Position numbers and translations under genes: made by a program. Below are positions 8,313 through 17,800 of a stretch of DNA of 64,000 nt, piece after piece. The notes under the pieces were generated by a model. The model did not search any database and was not told the origin of the DNA. It saw only the letters and a program-made list of their open reading frames with translations. This DNA comes from Pseudomonas sp. H3(2019) (lineage in GTDB: Bacteria; Pseudomonadota; Gammaproteobacteria; Pseudomonadales; Pseudomonadaceae), in assembly GCF_007713465.1 (NCBI RefSeq), contig NZ_VMSG01000019.1:1-64000 (forward strand), given 5' to 3'. The stretch's first letter is position 1, and each line of letters opens with the position of its first letter.

Positions 8313-9938
8313 TTAAAGGCTGAATCGCCCAACCATATTGTTCAGGTCCAGCGCCAAACGCGACAGCTCGTTGCTGGCGGCGCTGGTCTGGTTGGCACCG
8401 GTGGCCGATTGCACCGACAGGTCGCGGATATTCACCAGGTTGCGGTCGACTTCGCGGGCCACCTGGGCCTGTTCTTCGGCGGCGCTGGCGATCACCAGGT
8501 TGCGCTCGTTGATTTCGACGATGGCGCTGTTGATGGTGTCCAGCGACAGGCCGGCACCACGGGCGATGTTCAGGGTCGATTCAGCGCGTTCAGTGCTGTT
8601 GCGCATCGAATCAACGGCGTGTTCGGTGCCGCTCTGGATGCTGCCGATCATGCGTTCGATTTCGCTGGTCGATTGCTGCGTGCGATGCGCCAGCGCGCGA
8701 ACTTCGTCGGCCACCACCGCAAAACCACGACCGGCTTCACCGGCACGCGCAGCCTCGATGGCAGCGTTCAGTGCCAGCAGGTTGGTCTGGTCAGCCAGGC
8801 CGCGAATCACGTCCAGCACCTTGCCGATGTCGCGCGACTCGTTGGCCAGATCGCCGATCAGGGTGGCAGTGCTCTGTACATCGGCGCTCATGCGTTCGAT
8901 AGCGCTGACGGTTTCCTGCACCAGGTCACGGCCGTCACCGGCAGAGGTGGTGGCGTTTTTCGAGGCTTCGGAGGTGCTCACCGCGTTGCGCGCAACTTCT
9001 TCCACGGCGCTGGTCATTTCATTGACTGCCGTCGCGGCTTGCTCGATTTCGTTGTTCTGCTGAGTCAGGCCGCGGGCACTTTCGTCGGTGACGCTGTTCA
9101 GTTCTTCGGCAGCGGAGGCCAGCTGAGTCGCCGAACCCGAGATCCGTTGCAAGGTGTCGCGCAGTTTCTCCTGCATCTTCAGCATGGCCTGCAACAGGCG
9201 GCCGGCTTCGTCGGTGCCGTCGACAACGATCGGCCGGGTCAGATTGCCCTCGGCGATTTCTTCGGCGGCGCTCAGTGCCTTGGCGATGGGCTGGGTGATG
9301 CTGTTGGTCAGCAGCCAGGCAAACAGAAGGGTCAAACCCGTGGCGATCACCAGCAGGGTCACCACCAGATTGAAGGCGGAGGAGTATTGGTCGGCGGCTT
9401 TCTGGTTGAAGTCTTCGGCTTGAGCGTTGTTGATCTCCACCAGGCGGTTCAGCACGGTGTTAATCGCATCGGAGGTGGTCAGCAATTCGGTGTTCAGAAG
9501 CGTGCGCAGTTCCTCGATCTGGTTATTACGCGACAGCGTCTTCATCCGGTCTTCAATCTGGCGGTATTGACCCAGCAACTGCCCGTACTGGTCGTAGGCC
9601 GCGCGTTCCTGAGGGCTGCTGATCAGTTTTTCATAGGCGGTCTGCGCCGTACGGATCTGCTGGCTGCGGGTGTCGAGCAACTCCAGGGTTTTTTGCTGGA
9701 TATCCGGTTCGCGGTTGACCAGCAGGCGATAGGCCAGAGTGCGCTGGCGCAGGCCGACTTGAGTGAACTCGTCCAGGGCCTTGATACTCGGCACACTGTT
9801 CTGAACGATGTCTTCGCCGGCGCTGCGGATCTTGCTCATCTGGTTCAAGGCGAACACACCCAGAATCAACATCAGTGTGCCAATCAGGGTGAAACCTGCG
9901 AACGCCCTGGGGGCGATATTCATATTGCGAAGGGACAT
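8313..9938 (-). CDS. Methyl-accepting chemotaxis protein, 4HB ligand domain
   Basis: This transmembrane chemoreceptor signals through CheA/CheW to flagella. The order is TM1 (about 13-32), a periplasmic all-helical four-helix-bundle domain (about 33-185), TM2 (about 190-210), HAMP, then the cytoplasmic signalling coiled coil with the hairpin tip QTNLLALNAAIEAARAGEAG and GRGFAVVADEVRALA. It ends NMVGRFSL with no CheR-binding pentapeptide. The ATG at 9938 gives 541 aa; an in-frame GTG three codons upstream (9947) is possible. The ligand cannot be told from the sequence. Confidence 0.9.
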   Translation of the reverse strand: MSLRNMNIAPRAFAGFTLIGTLMLILGVFALNQMSKIRSAGEDIVQNSVPSIKALDEFTQVGLRQRTLAYRLLVNREPDIQQKTLELLDTRSQQIRTAQTAYEKLISSPQERAAYDQYGQLLGQYRQIEDRMKTLSRNNQIEELRTLLNTELLTTSDAINTVLNRLVEINNAQAEDFNQKAADQYSSAFNLVVTLLVIATGLTLLFAWLLTNSITQPIAKALSAAEEIAEGNLTRPIVVDGTDEAGRLLQAMLKMQEKLRDTLQRISGSATQLASAAEELNSVTDESARGLTQQNNEIEQAATAVNEMTSAVEEVARNAVSTSEASKNATTSAGDGRDLVQETVSAIERMSADVQSTATLIGDLANESRDIGKVLDVIRGLADQTNLLALNAAIEAARAGEAGRGFAVVADEVRALAHRTQQSTSEIERMIGSIQSGTEHAVDSMRNSTERAESTLNIARGAGLSLDTINSAIVEINERNLVIASAAEEQAQVAREVDRNLVNIRDLSVQSATGANQTSAASNELSRLALDLNNMVGRFSL

Positions 9939-10213
9939 GGTGTTCACCGTAAAGCGCGCATTGGCACGAGTCTGAGACGAGGTATGTATGACTTATCGGT
10001 CATACGACTAAAGTCTTGAGCGCGCTGTGCGCTTTTGCCGCAGATCGGTCGTACTGACGAGCTGTCAGGAACCAGAGCGGACAATCGCAGTCTTTAAAAC
10101 TCGCAAGCAAGGTCGCCGCCAGGCAAATCAAGGCTTTGCGCCTGAATAACCCTGGCGCCAGTGGTGACTTTTCTTTATCGTACGCGCCCTTTGAAAATGC
10201 TCGGAAAATCAAA

Positions 10214-10444
10214 ATGTTGGAAGCATCCCTAAGCCAATTGGAACAACTGGTCAGCGACCTGGTGCAACAGAACCAGGAACTGCTGGGCACGAACGCAACA
10301 CTGAGCGCAGAACTGGCCCAGGCCAAGGATGAAAACGAAAGCCTGCAACTGAGCCTGATGGAACAGGAAGAGAAGCAGGGCGCCACTGTCGCGCGCATTC
10401 AAGCGCTGGTTGAGCGCGTGAGCGCAGGTCCTGTGAACGCATGA
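10214..10444 (+). CDS. Small coiled-coil protein, TIGR02449/ZapB-like
   Basis: This 76-aa protein is almost entirely coiled coil: leucine-spaced heptads run from LEASLSQLEQLVSDLVQQNQ through LSAELAQAKDENESLQLSL. It resembles the small proteins encoded before zapA in gammaproteobacteria. I chose the ATG at 10214 (GGAAA 9 bases upstream) because the frame upstream to 10136 has a non-coiled-coil sequence and no better ribosome site. Its TGA overlaps the ATG of the next gene (ATGA at 10441), so the two are translationally coupled and likely work together at the division site. Function is inferred from shape and neighbour. Confidence 0.65.
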   Translation: MLEASLSQLEQLVSDLVQQNQELLGTNATLSAELAQAKDENESLQLSLMEQEEKQGATVARIQALVERVSAGPVNA

Positions 10445-10743
10445 GACACGGTGCCGACGGGATAAAAGTCGTTTCGATTCTCGGGGAAGACTATTCGATC
10501 AAGGCGCCGGCCGGGGAAGAGCAGACCCTGCTGGACGCCGCATTAATGTTGAAAGCGGTGCTGGCTGAGACCAAAAAGAAATACCCGACCCTGATCGGGG
10601 ACAAACTGCTGGTGCTGACGGCAATGAACCTGTGCTCGCAGCAGCTCGACATGCAGAAACGTCATCAGCGGGAACTCGACCGTTACCAAGAGCAAGTCAG
10701 CGCCACGGTTGAAGTGATTTCGAAGACGATCAATCAGGCCTGA
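10441..10743 (+). CDS. ZapA-like cell division protein
   Basis: This 100-aa protein fits the ZapA family, which binds and bundles FtsZ at midcell. An N-terminal beta part (KVVSILGEDYSIKAPAGEEQ) is followed by a helix with the ZapA-like run LLDAALMLKAVLAE and LIGDKLLVLTAMNLCSQQL, then a C-terminal coiled coil. It overlaps the preceding coiled-coil gene by 4 bases. The usual Pseudomonas zapA neighbours, 6S RNA and the 5-formyltetrahydrofolate cyclo-ligase gene, are absent: only 99 bases separate it from a chemoreceptor gene. It is therefore probably a second ZapA-like paralogue rather than the canonical one. Confidence 0.7.
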   Translation: MRHGADGIKVVSILGEDYSIKAPAGEEQTLLDAALMLKAVLAETKKKYPTLIGDKLLVLTAMNLCSQQLDMQKRHQRELDRYQEQVSATVEVISKTINQA

Positions 10744-10782
10744 TCAGCTTGCGCACAACCAAAGAGTAGATTGTCGACTGAG

Positions 10783-10792
10783 TTGTATACAA
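10783..10792. promoter_or_regulatory. TTGTATACAA palindrome before the second MCP
   Basis: A perfect 10-bp palindrome lies about 50 bases before the MCP start. It could be an operator, and TATACA within it could also be a -10 element. No good -35 was found at normal spacing. Confidence 0.3.
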
Positions 10793-10842
10793 TCGGCACG
10801 GCTGTTGCAGTAGTTTCGCCTCTTACTCTTTGGGGGTGCTTC

Positions 10843-12780
10843 ATGCAGTTCTGGCGACGCAGTATTCAATGGCAGTTGATCCTGAGTATGGGCACCGCCC
10901 TGCTGGTCAGTATTCTGATCGTGGTCGGCATTTATACCCTGGTGGTCAACCGCCTTGCCCAGCGCTATCTGGTCGAGCAAGCGCTGCCGTCGAGCATCGA
11001 AGCGATGCGCAACGACATCGAACGGATTCTGGTCCAGCCGCTCACCGCGGCCAAGGACATCGCCAGCAATAGCATGGTGCGCGAGTGGTTGGCCGAAGGT
11101 GAAAACGCTGACCGGGCCAACGGCTTCGTCAGCTATCTGGAAGGCATCCGCGCCGAGCACAAAGCCTTTACCGCGCTGATCGCAGGCACTGCGTCGGGCC
11201 ACTACTTCACCGAAAAAGGGCTTGATCGGACCCTCAGTCGATCCAATCCCGCAGACGCCTGGTTCTACGCCTTCCTCGACGGCAACCAGCCGCGCACTCT
11301 CAATATCGACAATGATACGGCGACCGGCGAATTGGCCTTGTTCATCGACCTCAAGGTCTCGCAGGGCGGTAAAGTCGTGGGCGTTGCCGGGCTGGGCCTA
11401 AGCATGAAGGAGCTCTCGGAGCTGATTCACAACTTCAGCTTCGGCGAGCGCGGGAAGGTCTATCTGGTGCGTTCCGACGGGTTGATCCAGGTTCATCCCG
11501 AGGCCGGGCTCAGCAACAAACGCCAGTTGGCCGAGCAGATCGGTAGCTCGGCGGCGCAAGCGGTGATGGGCCATCAAGGCCCGATCAGCAGCGGTTTTGT
11601 GCGCGATGGCGAAGACTATCTGGCCCTGAGCCTGCCATTGCGCGATCTGGGCTGGACCCTGGTGGCCGAAGTGCCGCAATCGCAAATTTACGCCGAGGCC
11701 CGACACGCGATGTGGCTGACCAGCGCCATCGGTTTGGGCGTTGCGCTGGTGTGCCTGTCATTGGTGGTGTTGCTGGCTCGCGGCCTGGTTCGGCCGATCC
11801 GGCAAGTAACAGCGGCACTGGTAGCGATTGGTAGCGGTGGTGGCGATTTGACCCACAGGTTAGATTCCAGTCGCGCCGATGAGCTGGGGGACCTGGCTCG
11901 GGGCTTCAACCGGTTCCTTGAAAATCAACGCAACATGATCGGCGAAGTGCTGGCCACCAGCGAGCGTTTGCGCACCGCCGTCGGGCAGGTTGCGCGAGTG
12001 GTGGAGAACACCGCCGAGCGTTCCGGTCGACAGCAGGAAATGACCGATATGGTCGCCACCGCCGTGCACGAGATGGGCCTCACCGTACAGGAAATCGCGC
12101 AGAACGCCGGCAACGCGGCGGTCGCCTCGCAGACCGCTCGCGATGAAGCCTTGCAGGCGCGTGAAGTGGTCGGTGGCTCGATCCGGCATATCGAAAGCAT
12201 GTCCGACGAAATCGGCATCGCTGCCAGCGCCGTGAGCGAGTTGGCGACTCAGGTCGCGTCTATCGATCAGGTGCTGGCGGTGATTCGCGGGATCTCCGAG
12301 CAGACCAATTTACTGGCGCTGAACGCGGCGATTGAAGCGGCGCGGGCCGGAGACATGGGCCGGGGCTTTGCAGTGGTGGCTGATGAAGTGCGGACGCTGG
12401 CGCGCCGTACGCAGTCGTCCACCGATGAAATCCAGCAGATGATCGGCAGCCTCAAGCAGGGCGCGGAAAACGCGGTGTCATCGATGCACTCCGGGCAAGC
12501 GGCAACCGGTACCGGCGTCGAGTCGAGCCAGCGCACCGGAGCGTCGTTGACCGCGATTACCGGGCAGGTTGAGCGCATCAGCGACATGAACCATCAGGTA
12601 GCGACAGCTACCGAAGAGCAGTCGGCGGTGACCGAAGAAATCAACCGCAACGTACAGGGGATTTCTGATCTGGCACGGGCCACGGCGGGTGAGGTGAGGG
12701 CGTGTCGGGAGGATTGTCAGACCTTGCAGCGATTGGCCGATGACCTGGCGCGGCAGATGGGTGGGTTCAAGCTGGTTTGA
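10843..12780 (+). CDS. Methyl-accepting chemotaxis protein, Cache-type sensor
   Basis: This 645-aa chemoreceptor has TM1 at about residues 8-32, a large periplasmic domain to about 285 that looks like a double Cache fold (DAWFYAFLDG, GKVVGVAGLGLSM, GKVYLVRSDGLIQVHPE), and TM2 at about 289-312. A HAMP domain and a signalling domain with the tip EQTNLLALNAAIEAARAGDM follow. The ATG at 10843 has GGGGGTG 5-8 bases upstream and starts MQFWRRSIQWQL; an upstream in-frame ATG at 10771 would add a 24-residue leader that does not look like coding sequence. Cache receptors usually bind amino acids, organic acids or amines; I cannot name the ligand. Confidence 0.88.
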   Translation: MQFWRRSIQWQLILSMGTALLVSILIVVGIYTLVVNRLAQRYLVEQALPSSIEAMRNDIERILVQPLTAAKDIASNSMVREWLAEGENADRANGFVSYLEGIRAEHKAFTALIAGTASGHYFTEKGLDRTLSRSNPADAWFYAFLDGNQPRTLNIDNDTATGELALFIDLKVSQGGKVVGVAGLGLSMKELSELIHNFSFGERGKVYLVRSDGLIQVHPEAGLSNKRQLAEQIGSSAAQAVMGHQGPISSGFVRDGEDYLALSLPLRDLGWTLVAEVPQSQIYAEARHAMWLTSAIGLGVALVCLSLVVLLARGLVRPIRQVTAALVAIGSGGGDLTHRLDSSRADELGDLARGFNRFLENQRNMIGEVLATSERLRTAVGQVARVVENTAERSGRQQEMTDMVATAVHEMGLTVQEIAQNAGNAAVASQTARDEALQAREVVGGSIRHIESMSDEIGIAASAVSELATQVASIDQVLAVIRGISEQTNLLALNAAIEAARAGDMGRGFAVVADEVRTLARRTQSSTDEIQQMIGSLKQGAENAVSSMHSGQAATGTGVESSQRTGASLTAITGQVERISDMNHQVATATEEQSAVTEEINRNVQGISDLARATAGEVRACREDCQTLQRLADDLARQMGGFKLV

Positions 12781-12787
12781 TGATAAT

Positions 12788-12818
12788 GATCGTTCCCACG
12801 CTCTGCGTGGGAACGATC
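12788..12818. repeat. Pseudomonas palindrome (GATCGTTCCCACGC type)
   Basis: A 31-base near-perfect hairpin in the gap between the convergent MCP and acyl-CoA dehydrogenase genes. It may also act as a terminator for both, although there is no T-run. Confidence 0.85.
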
Positions 12819-12829
12819 AGTGGGGGGCG

Positions 12830-14632
12830 TCAGAACCACTCATCCTGCATGTTCAGACACGTATCATCCCGCGCCTCGAGAATCGCCAGTTCATGGTGGC
12901 AACCCGGCACTTCCCAGGTCAGGAAGTAGCGCGCCGCTTGCAGCTTGCCTTTATAGAAGCTGACGTCCGCCGCGTTACCTTTGGCCAACCCTTCTTCAGC
13001 GCGGATCGCCTGTTCCAACCAGCGCCAGCCGATGACTGTGTGGCCGAACGCCTTGAGGTATAGCGCCGAGTTCGCCAGGCTGCTGTTGACCTTGCCTTGG
13101 GCCAGATCGGTGAGCAGGCCGATGGTGACGGTTTGCAAGCGTGCCACCAACGCATCCAGTGGTTGACGCAATGGAGTGAGCGCTTCAAACGCTTGCGCTC
13201 GCTCAGCGGTATCGGCGATCAAGCGGATCAATTGCTTGAGCCCGGCACCGCCGTTCTGCGCCAGCTTGCGGCCCAGCAGGTCCAGCGATTGAATGCCGTG
13301 GGTGCCTTCATGAATTGGGTTCAGGCGGTTGTCGCGGTAATACTGTTCCACCGGGTATTCGCGGGTGTAGCCGTGGCCACCGAGGATCTGGATCGCCAGT
13401 TCGTTGGCCTTCAGGCAGAACTCCGATGGCCAGGACTTGACGATCGGCGTCAGCAAATCGAGCAGTTCGTGGGCCTGTTTGCGCTCGGCTTCGGTCGCCA
13501 GCGTGGTGGTGTCGTCGACCAGTCGCGCGGCATACAAACCGAGGTCGAAGGCGCCTTCGACGTAAGCCTTTTGGGTCAGCAGCATGCGTTTGACATCGGC
13601 GTGCTGGATGATCGGCACCGGCGCAGTATTCGGGTCCTTGCTGTCTGGCAGGCGACCTTGCGGGCGCTCGCGGGCGTATTCCAGCGAGTACAGGTAACCG
13701 GCGTAACCGAGCATCACTGCGCCCATGCCGACGCCGATTCGAGCTTCATTCATCATCTGGAACATGCAGCTCAGGCCTTGGTGCGGCTTGCCTACCAGGT
13801 AGCCGACGCACTCGCCGTTATCGCCGAAATTCAGTGCGGTAGACGTGGTGCCGCGCCAGCCCATCTTGTGGAACAGCCCGGCCAGCAGCACGTCGTTGCG
13901 CTGGCCCAGGCTGCCGTCATCGTTGACCAGGAATTTAGGCACGATAAACAGCGAAATGCCTTTCACGCCCGCCGGTGCATCCGGCAGTTTGGCCAGCACC
14001 ATGTGCACGATGTTTTCCGACAGCGGGTGGTCGCCGCCGGAGATGAAGATCTTGTTGCCCTTGAGTCGATACGTGCCATCGGCGTCCGGTTCGGCGCGGG
14101 TGCGGATGTCCGACAGCGAGGAGCCGGCGTGAGGTTCGGTCAGGGCCATGGTGCCGAAGAAGCGGCCGTCGATCATCGGTTGCAGGAAGCGCTGCTTCTG
14201 TTCGTCGGTGCCAAAGCTTTCAATCAGATTGGCCGCGCCCATGGTCAGAAACGGGTAGGACGTCGTCGCGGCGTTGGCGGACTGGAAGTGCGCAAAGCAG
14301 GCTTGCGAGAGCAAGGTCGGCAACTGCATGCCGCCGGCTTCGAAACTGCGTGCGGCGTTGAGAAAACCCGCTTCCAGGAACGCATCCACCGCAGGTTTCA
14401 CTTCCGGAATCAGGATCGCCTTGCCGTCTTTGTAGCGCGGTTCGTTCTCGTCGCCCTTACGGTTGTGCGGGGCAAAGAATTTCTCGGCAAGGCTGCGCGC
14501 CGTACCAATGGCGGCGTCGAAGGTCTCGCGGTTGTGCTCGGCGAAACGCTCGCGCTGGGTCAGGCCCTCGGCATCGAGGACCTCATACAGCTCGAAAGCC
14601 AGATTGCGGGAACTGAGCAACGTCTCGGACAT
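12830..14632 (-). CDS. Acyl-CoA dehydrogenase, long C-terminal-domain type (DmdC-like)
   Basis: This 600-aa FAD flavoprotein oxidises an acyl-CoA to its 2,3-enoyl-CoA. Family marks are TMALTEPHAGSSLSDIRTRA (substrate and FAD contacts, near residue 160), KIFISGGDH, QMMNEARIGVGMGAVMLGYA, and ILGGHGYTREYPVEQYYRD followed by HEGTHGIQSLDLLGRKL. The last part belongs to the longer subfamily with an extra C-terminal domain that includes 3-methylmercaptopropionyl-CoA dehydrogenase (DmdC). Databases often give that name to Pseudomonas members, but the substrate here is unproven and a fatty acyl-CoA is equally possible. ATG at 14632 follows AGG-rich sequence. It stands alone on the minus strand. Confidence 0.88.
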   Translation of the reverse strand: MSETLLSSRNLAFELYEVLDAEGLTQRERFAEHNRETFDAAIGTARSLAEKFFAPHNRKGDENEPRYKDGKAILIPEVKPAVDAFLEAGFLNAARSFEAGGMQLPTLLSQACFAHFQSANAATTSYPFLTMGAANLIESFGTDEQKQRFLQPMIDGRFFGTMALTEPHAGSSLSDIRTRAEPDADGTYRLKGNKIFISGGDHPLSENIVHMVLAKLPDAPAGVKGISLFIVPKFLVNDDGSLGQRNDVLLAGLFHKMGWRGTTSTALNFGDNGECVGYLVGKPHQGLSCMFQMMNEARIGVGMGAVMLGYAGYLYSLEYARERPQGRLPDSKDPNTAPVPIIQHADVKRMLLTQKAYVEGAFDLGLYAARLVDDTTTLATEAERKQAHELLDLLTPIVKSWPSEFCLKANELAIQILGGHGYTREYPVEQYYRDNRLNPIHEGTHGIQSLDLLGRKLAQNGGAGLKQLIRLIADTAERAQAFEALTPLRQPLDALVARLQTVTIGLLTDLAQGKVNSSLANSALYLKAFGHTVIGWRWLEQAIRAEEGLAKGNAADVSFYKGKLQAARYFLTWEVPGCHHELAILEARDDTCLNMQDEWF

Positions 14633-14773
14633 GGCGGCCTACCTTGATTGGAATGGACCGAGTCTAGGCGCGAGGAGGGCGGGCTGAACAGGAAGATTGA
14701 TGACGGTGATAGAAGGGCAGAACAAGCAAGAAGCCTGACGCAGAACTCAGTGGGAGCGAGCTTGCCCGCGAAT

Positions 14774-14805
14774 GATCGTTCCCACGCTCCTGCGTGGGAA
14801 CGATC
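14774..14805. repeat. Pseudomonas palindrome (GATCGTTCCCACGC type)
   Basis: A 32-base hairpin unit between putA and the acyl-CoA dehydrogenase gene, preceded by GGGAGCGAGCTTGCCCGCG, a second common Pseudomonas intergenic motif. Confidence 0.85.
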
Positions 14806-14814
14806 AGTGGAATG

Positions 14815-17800
14815 TCAGCCGATCGTCATCAAGCTGGCATTACCGCCCGCTGCAGCGGTGTTGACGCTCAATGCACGCTCGATCACCAGGCGTTCCAGCG
14901 CAATGTTGGTTTCGCCCTGCGACAGGCCATGGACCCCAACGATCGCGCCGGCACGCTTGGCCACCTGCTGGCAGACCGCACGCAACTGGTCGGAGTGGCC
15001 GTGATGCAGAACCGCATCAAACACCACTTCGTCCTTGTTCCAGTCGGCTACCGGCTTGATGCGTGCTTGCACTTCTTTCGGCAGACGAGCCAACAGCGCT
15101 TTGCTCAGCTCACCTTCCGGCAACACCGCCGAGCCACCCACGGCCAGTACCGCAGCCAGTTGGCTCAACAGATCGCTTTCGACGTCTGCCAGGCACAGCA
15201 CGTGTTCACGCGGCAGGATGGCGTAGCTGTTGCGCTCGCCCGTCGGGCCGCTCAGCGTACGGGTGATGCCGCTTTGCGATTGTGTCGCGAATTGCACGCA
15301 CAACGCGCTCAGCTCGGTCAGCTTGTGGCTGTCGGCCCAGGTTTTCAGGGCGCTCAGCGGTTTGCTCATGGCGTCACGCAGACGCACATCCGGCGCGCTC
15401 AGGGCATCGCCGCGAGCGAAAGACTGTTCGATCGCGTCGGTAGGGCGAGTCGACAGCAAGCGGTACAAGTACAACGGACCACCGGCTTTCGGGCCGGTCC
15501 CCGACAGGCCTTCGCCACCAAACGGTTGCACGCCGACCACTGCACCGACGATGTTGCGGTTGACGTAGACGTTACCGGCGTGGACGTTGTCGATCACCTT
15601 GGCGATGGTCTCGTCGATACGCGTGTGCACACCCAATGTCAGGCCGTAGCCGGAAGCGTTGATCTGCCCGATCAGTTGATCGATGTCTTTGCGCTTGTAG
15701 CGCACCACGTGCAGCACCGGGCCGAAAATCTCCCGCTGCAACTCGTCGAAGCTTTCCAGCTCGATAAGAGTTGGCATGACGAAGGTGCCGCGCTTGCATT
15801 CTTCCATGTCGGCGATGGCGACTTGATAGACGTTGCGACCTTTGTCACGCATGGCCTGGATGTGTTTCTCGATGCCCGCCTTGGCTTCGGCGTCGATCAC
15901 CGGGCCGATGTCCACGGACAGGCGCTCAGGATTGCCGAGGCGGCATTCAGCCATGGCACCTTTGAGCATTTCGATCACGCGGTCGGCGGAATCTTCCTGC
16001 AAGCACAGCACGCGCAGGGCCGAGCAGCGCTGGCCGGCGCTGTCGAAGGCTGAGGACACCACGTCAATGACCACTTGTTCGGTCAGTGCCGAAGAGTCGA
16101 CGATCATCGCGTTCTGGCCGCCGGTTTCGGCGATCAGCGGAATCGGACGGCCCTGGGCATCCAGACGACCGGCGACGTTGCGTTGCAGCAAGCGCGCAAC
16201 TTCGGTGGAACCCGTGAACATCACGCCTTTGACCCGATCGTCTCCGACCAGGCGGGCACCGACGGTTTCGCCACGGCCCGGCAGCAGTTGCAGCACGCCT
16301 TCGGGAATCCCGGCTTCGAGCAGTATCCGTACGGCTTGAGCGGCGACCAGCGGCGTTTGTTCGGCAGGCTTGGCAAGTACCGGGTTGCCGGCGGCCAGTG
16401 CGGCGGCGACTTGACCGCTGAAAATGGCCAGCGGGAAGTTCCACGGGCTGATGCACACCACCGGACCCAATGGGCGGTGGGCGTCGTTGGTGAAATCGTT
16501 GCGTGCCTGCACCGCGTAGTAACGCAGGAAGTCCACGGCTTCACGCACTTCGGCGATGGCGTTGGCGAAGGTCTTGCCGGCTTCACGAGCCAGCAGGCCC
16601 ATCAGCGGCTGAATCTCGCTTTCCATCAAATCGGCGGCACGTTCGAGGATCGCGGCGCGCTCGGCGGGCGGGGTGGCCTGCCAGATCGGTGCAGCGTTCA
16701 ATGCACACTGGATGGCGTTGTCGACGTCGGTGACGGTGGCTTCTTGCACATGACCGACCACGTCACGCAGGTCCGACGGATTCAACACCGGTGCCGGTGT
16801 TTCGGCGCTGGCGGCGCAGCCCAGCATCGGCGCGGCTTTCCAGTTGTTGTGGGCGGTGGCTAACAGGGCGCAGGACAGCGATGCCAGGCGATGTTCGTTG
16901 GCCAGGTCGATGCCGCTGGAGTTGGCGCGCTCGCTGCCATAGAGGTCACGCGGCAGCGGGATACGCGGGTGCGGCAGACCGAAGCCGCCTTCCAGCGTCG
17001 CCATCTGCTCGATACTGCTCACCGGATCGGCTACCAGCTCCTGAATCGAGATCGACTGGTCGGCGATACGGTTGACGAACGAAGTGTTCGCGCCGTTTTC
17101 CAGCAGGCGCCGTACCAGATACGCCAACAGTGTTTCGTGAGTGCCGACTGGTGCGTACACGCGGCACGGACGGTTCAGCTTGCCTTCGGAAACCTTGCCT
17201 ACAACCTGTTCGTACAGCGGTTCGCCCATGCCGTGCAGGCACTGGAACTCGTACTGGCCGGGGTAATAGTTCTGACCGGCAATGTGATAAATCGCCGACA
17301 GGGTGTGGGCGTTGTGCGTGGCGAACTGCGGGTAGATGACTTCCGGCACCGAGAGCAGTTTGCGGGCGCAGGCGATGTAGGAAACATCGGTGTACACCTT
17401 GCGGGTGTAGACCGGATAGCCTTCCAGGCCTTCGACCTGGGCGCGCTTGATTTCGCTGTCCCAGTAGGCGCCCTTCACCAGGCGAATCATCAGGCGATGA
17501 CGGCTGCGGCGAGCCAGGTCGATCACGTAGTCGATCACGTACGGGCAACGCTTCTGGTAGGCCTGGATCACGAAGCCGATGCCGTTCCAGCCGGTCAATT
17601 GCGGCTCGAAGCACAGGCGCTCGAGCAAGTCCAGCGACAGCTCGAGGCGGTCGGCCTCTTCGGCGTCGATGTTCAGGCCGATGTCGTACTGCTTGGCCAG
17701 CAAGGTCAGTGACAGCAGGCGCGGGTACAGCTCGTCCATCACGCGCTCGTACTGGGCACGGCTGTAACGCGGGTGCAGGGCCGAGAGCTTGATCGAGATG

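Noticed and set aside
10136..10213. N-terminal extension of the coiled-coil gene
   Set aside because: Its residues break the coiled-coil pattern and the ATG at 10214 has the better ribosome site.
10744..10842. Possible 6S RNA gene after the zapA-like gene
   Set aside because: The gap is only 99 bases, too short for 6S RNA (about 180), and shows no matching long hairpin.
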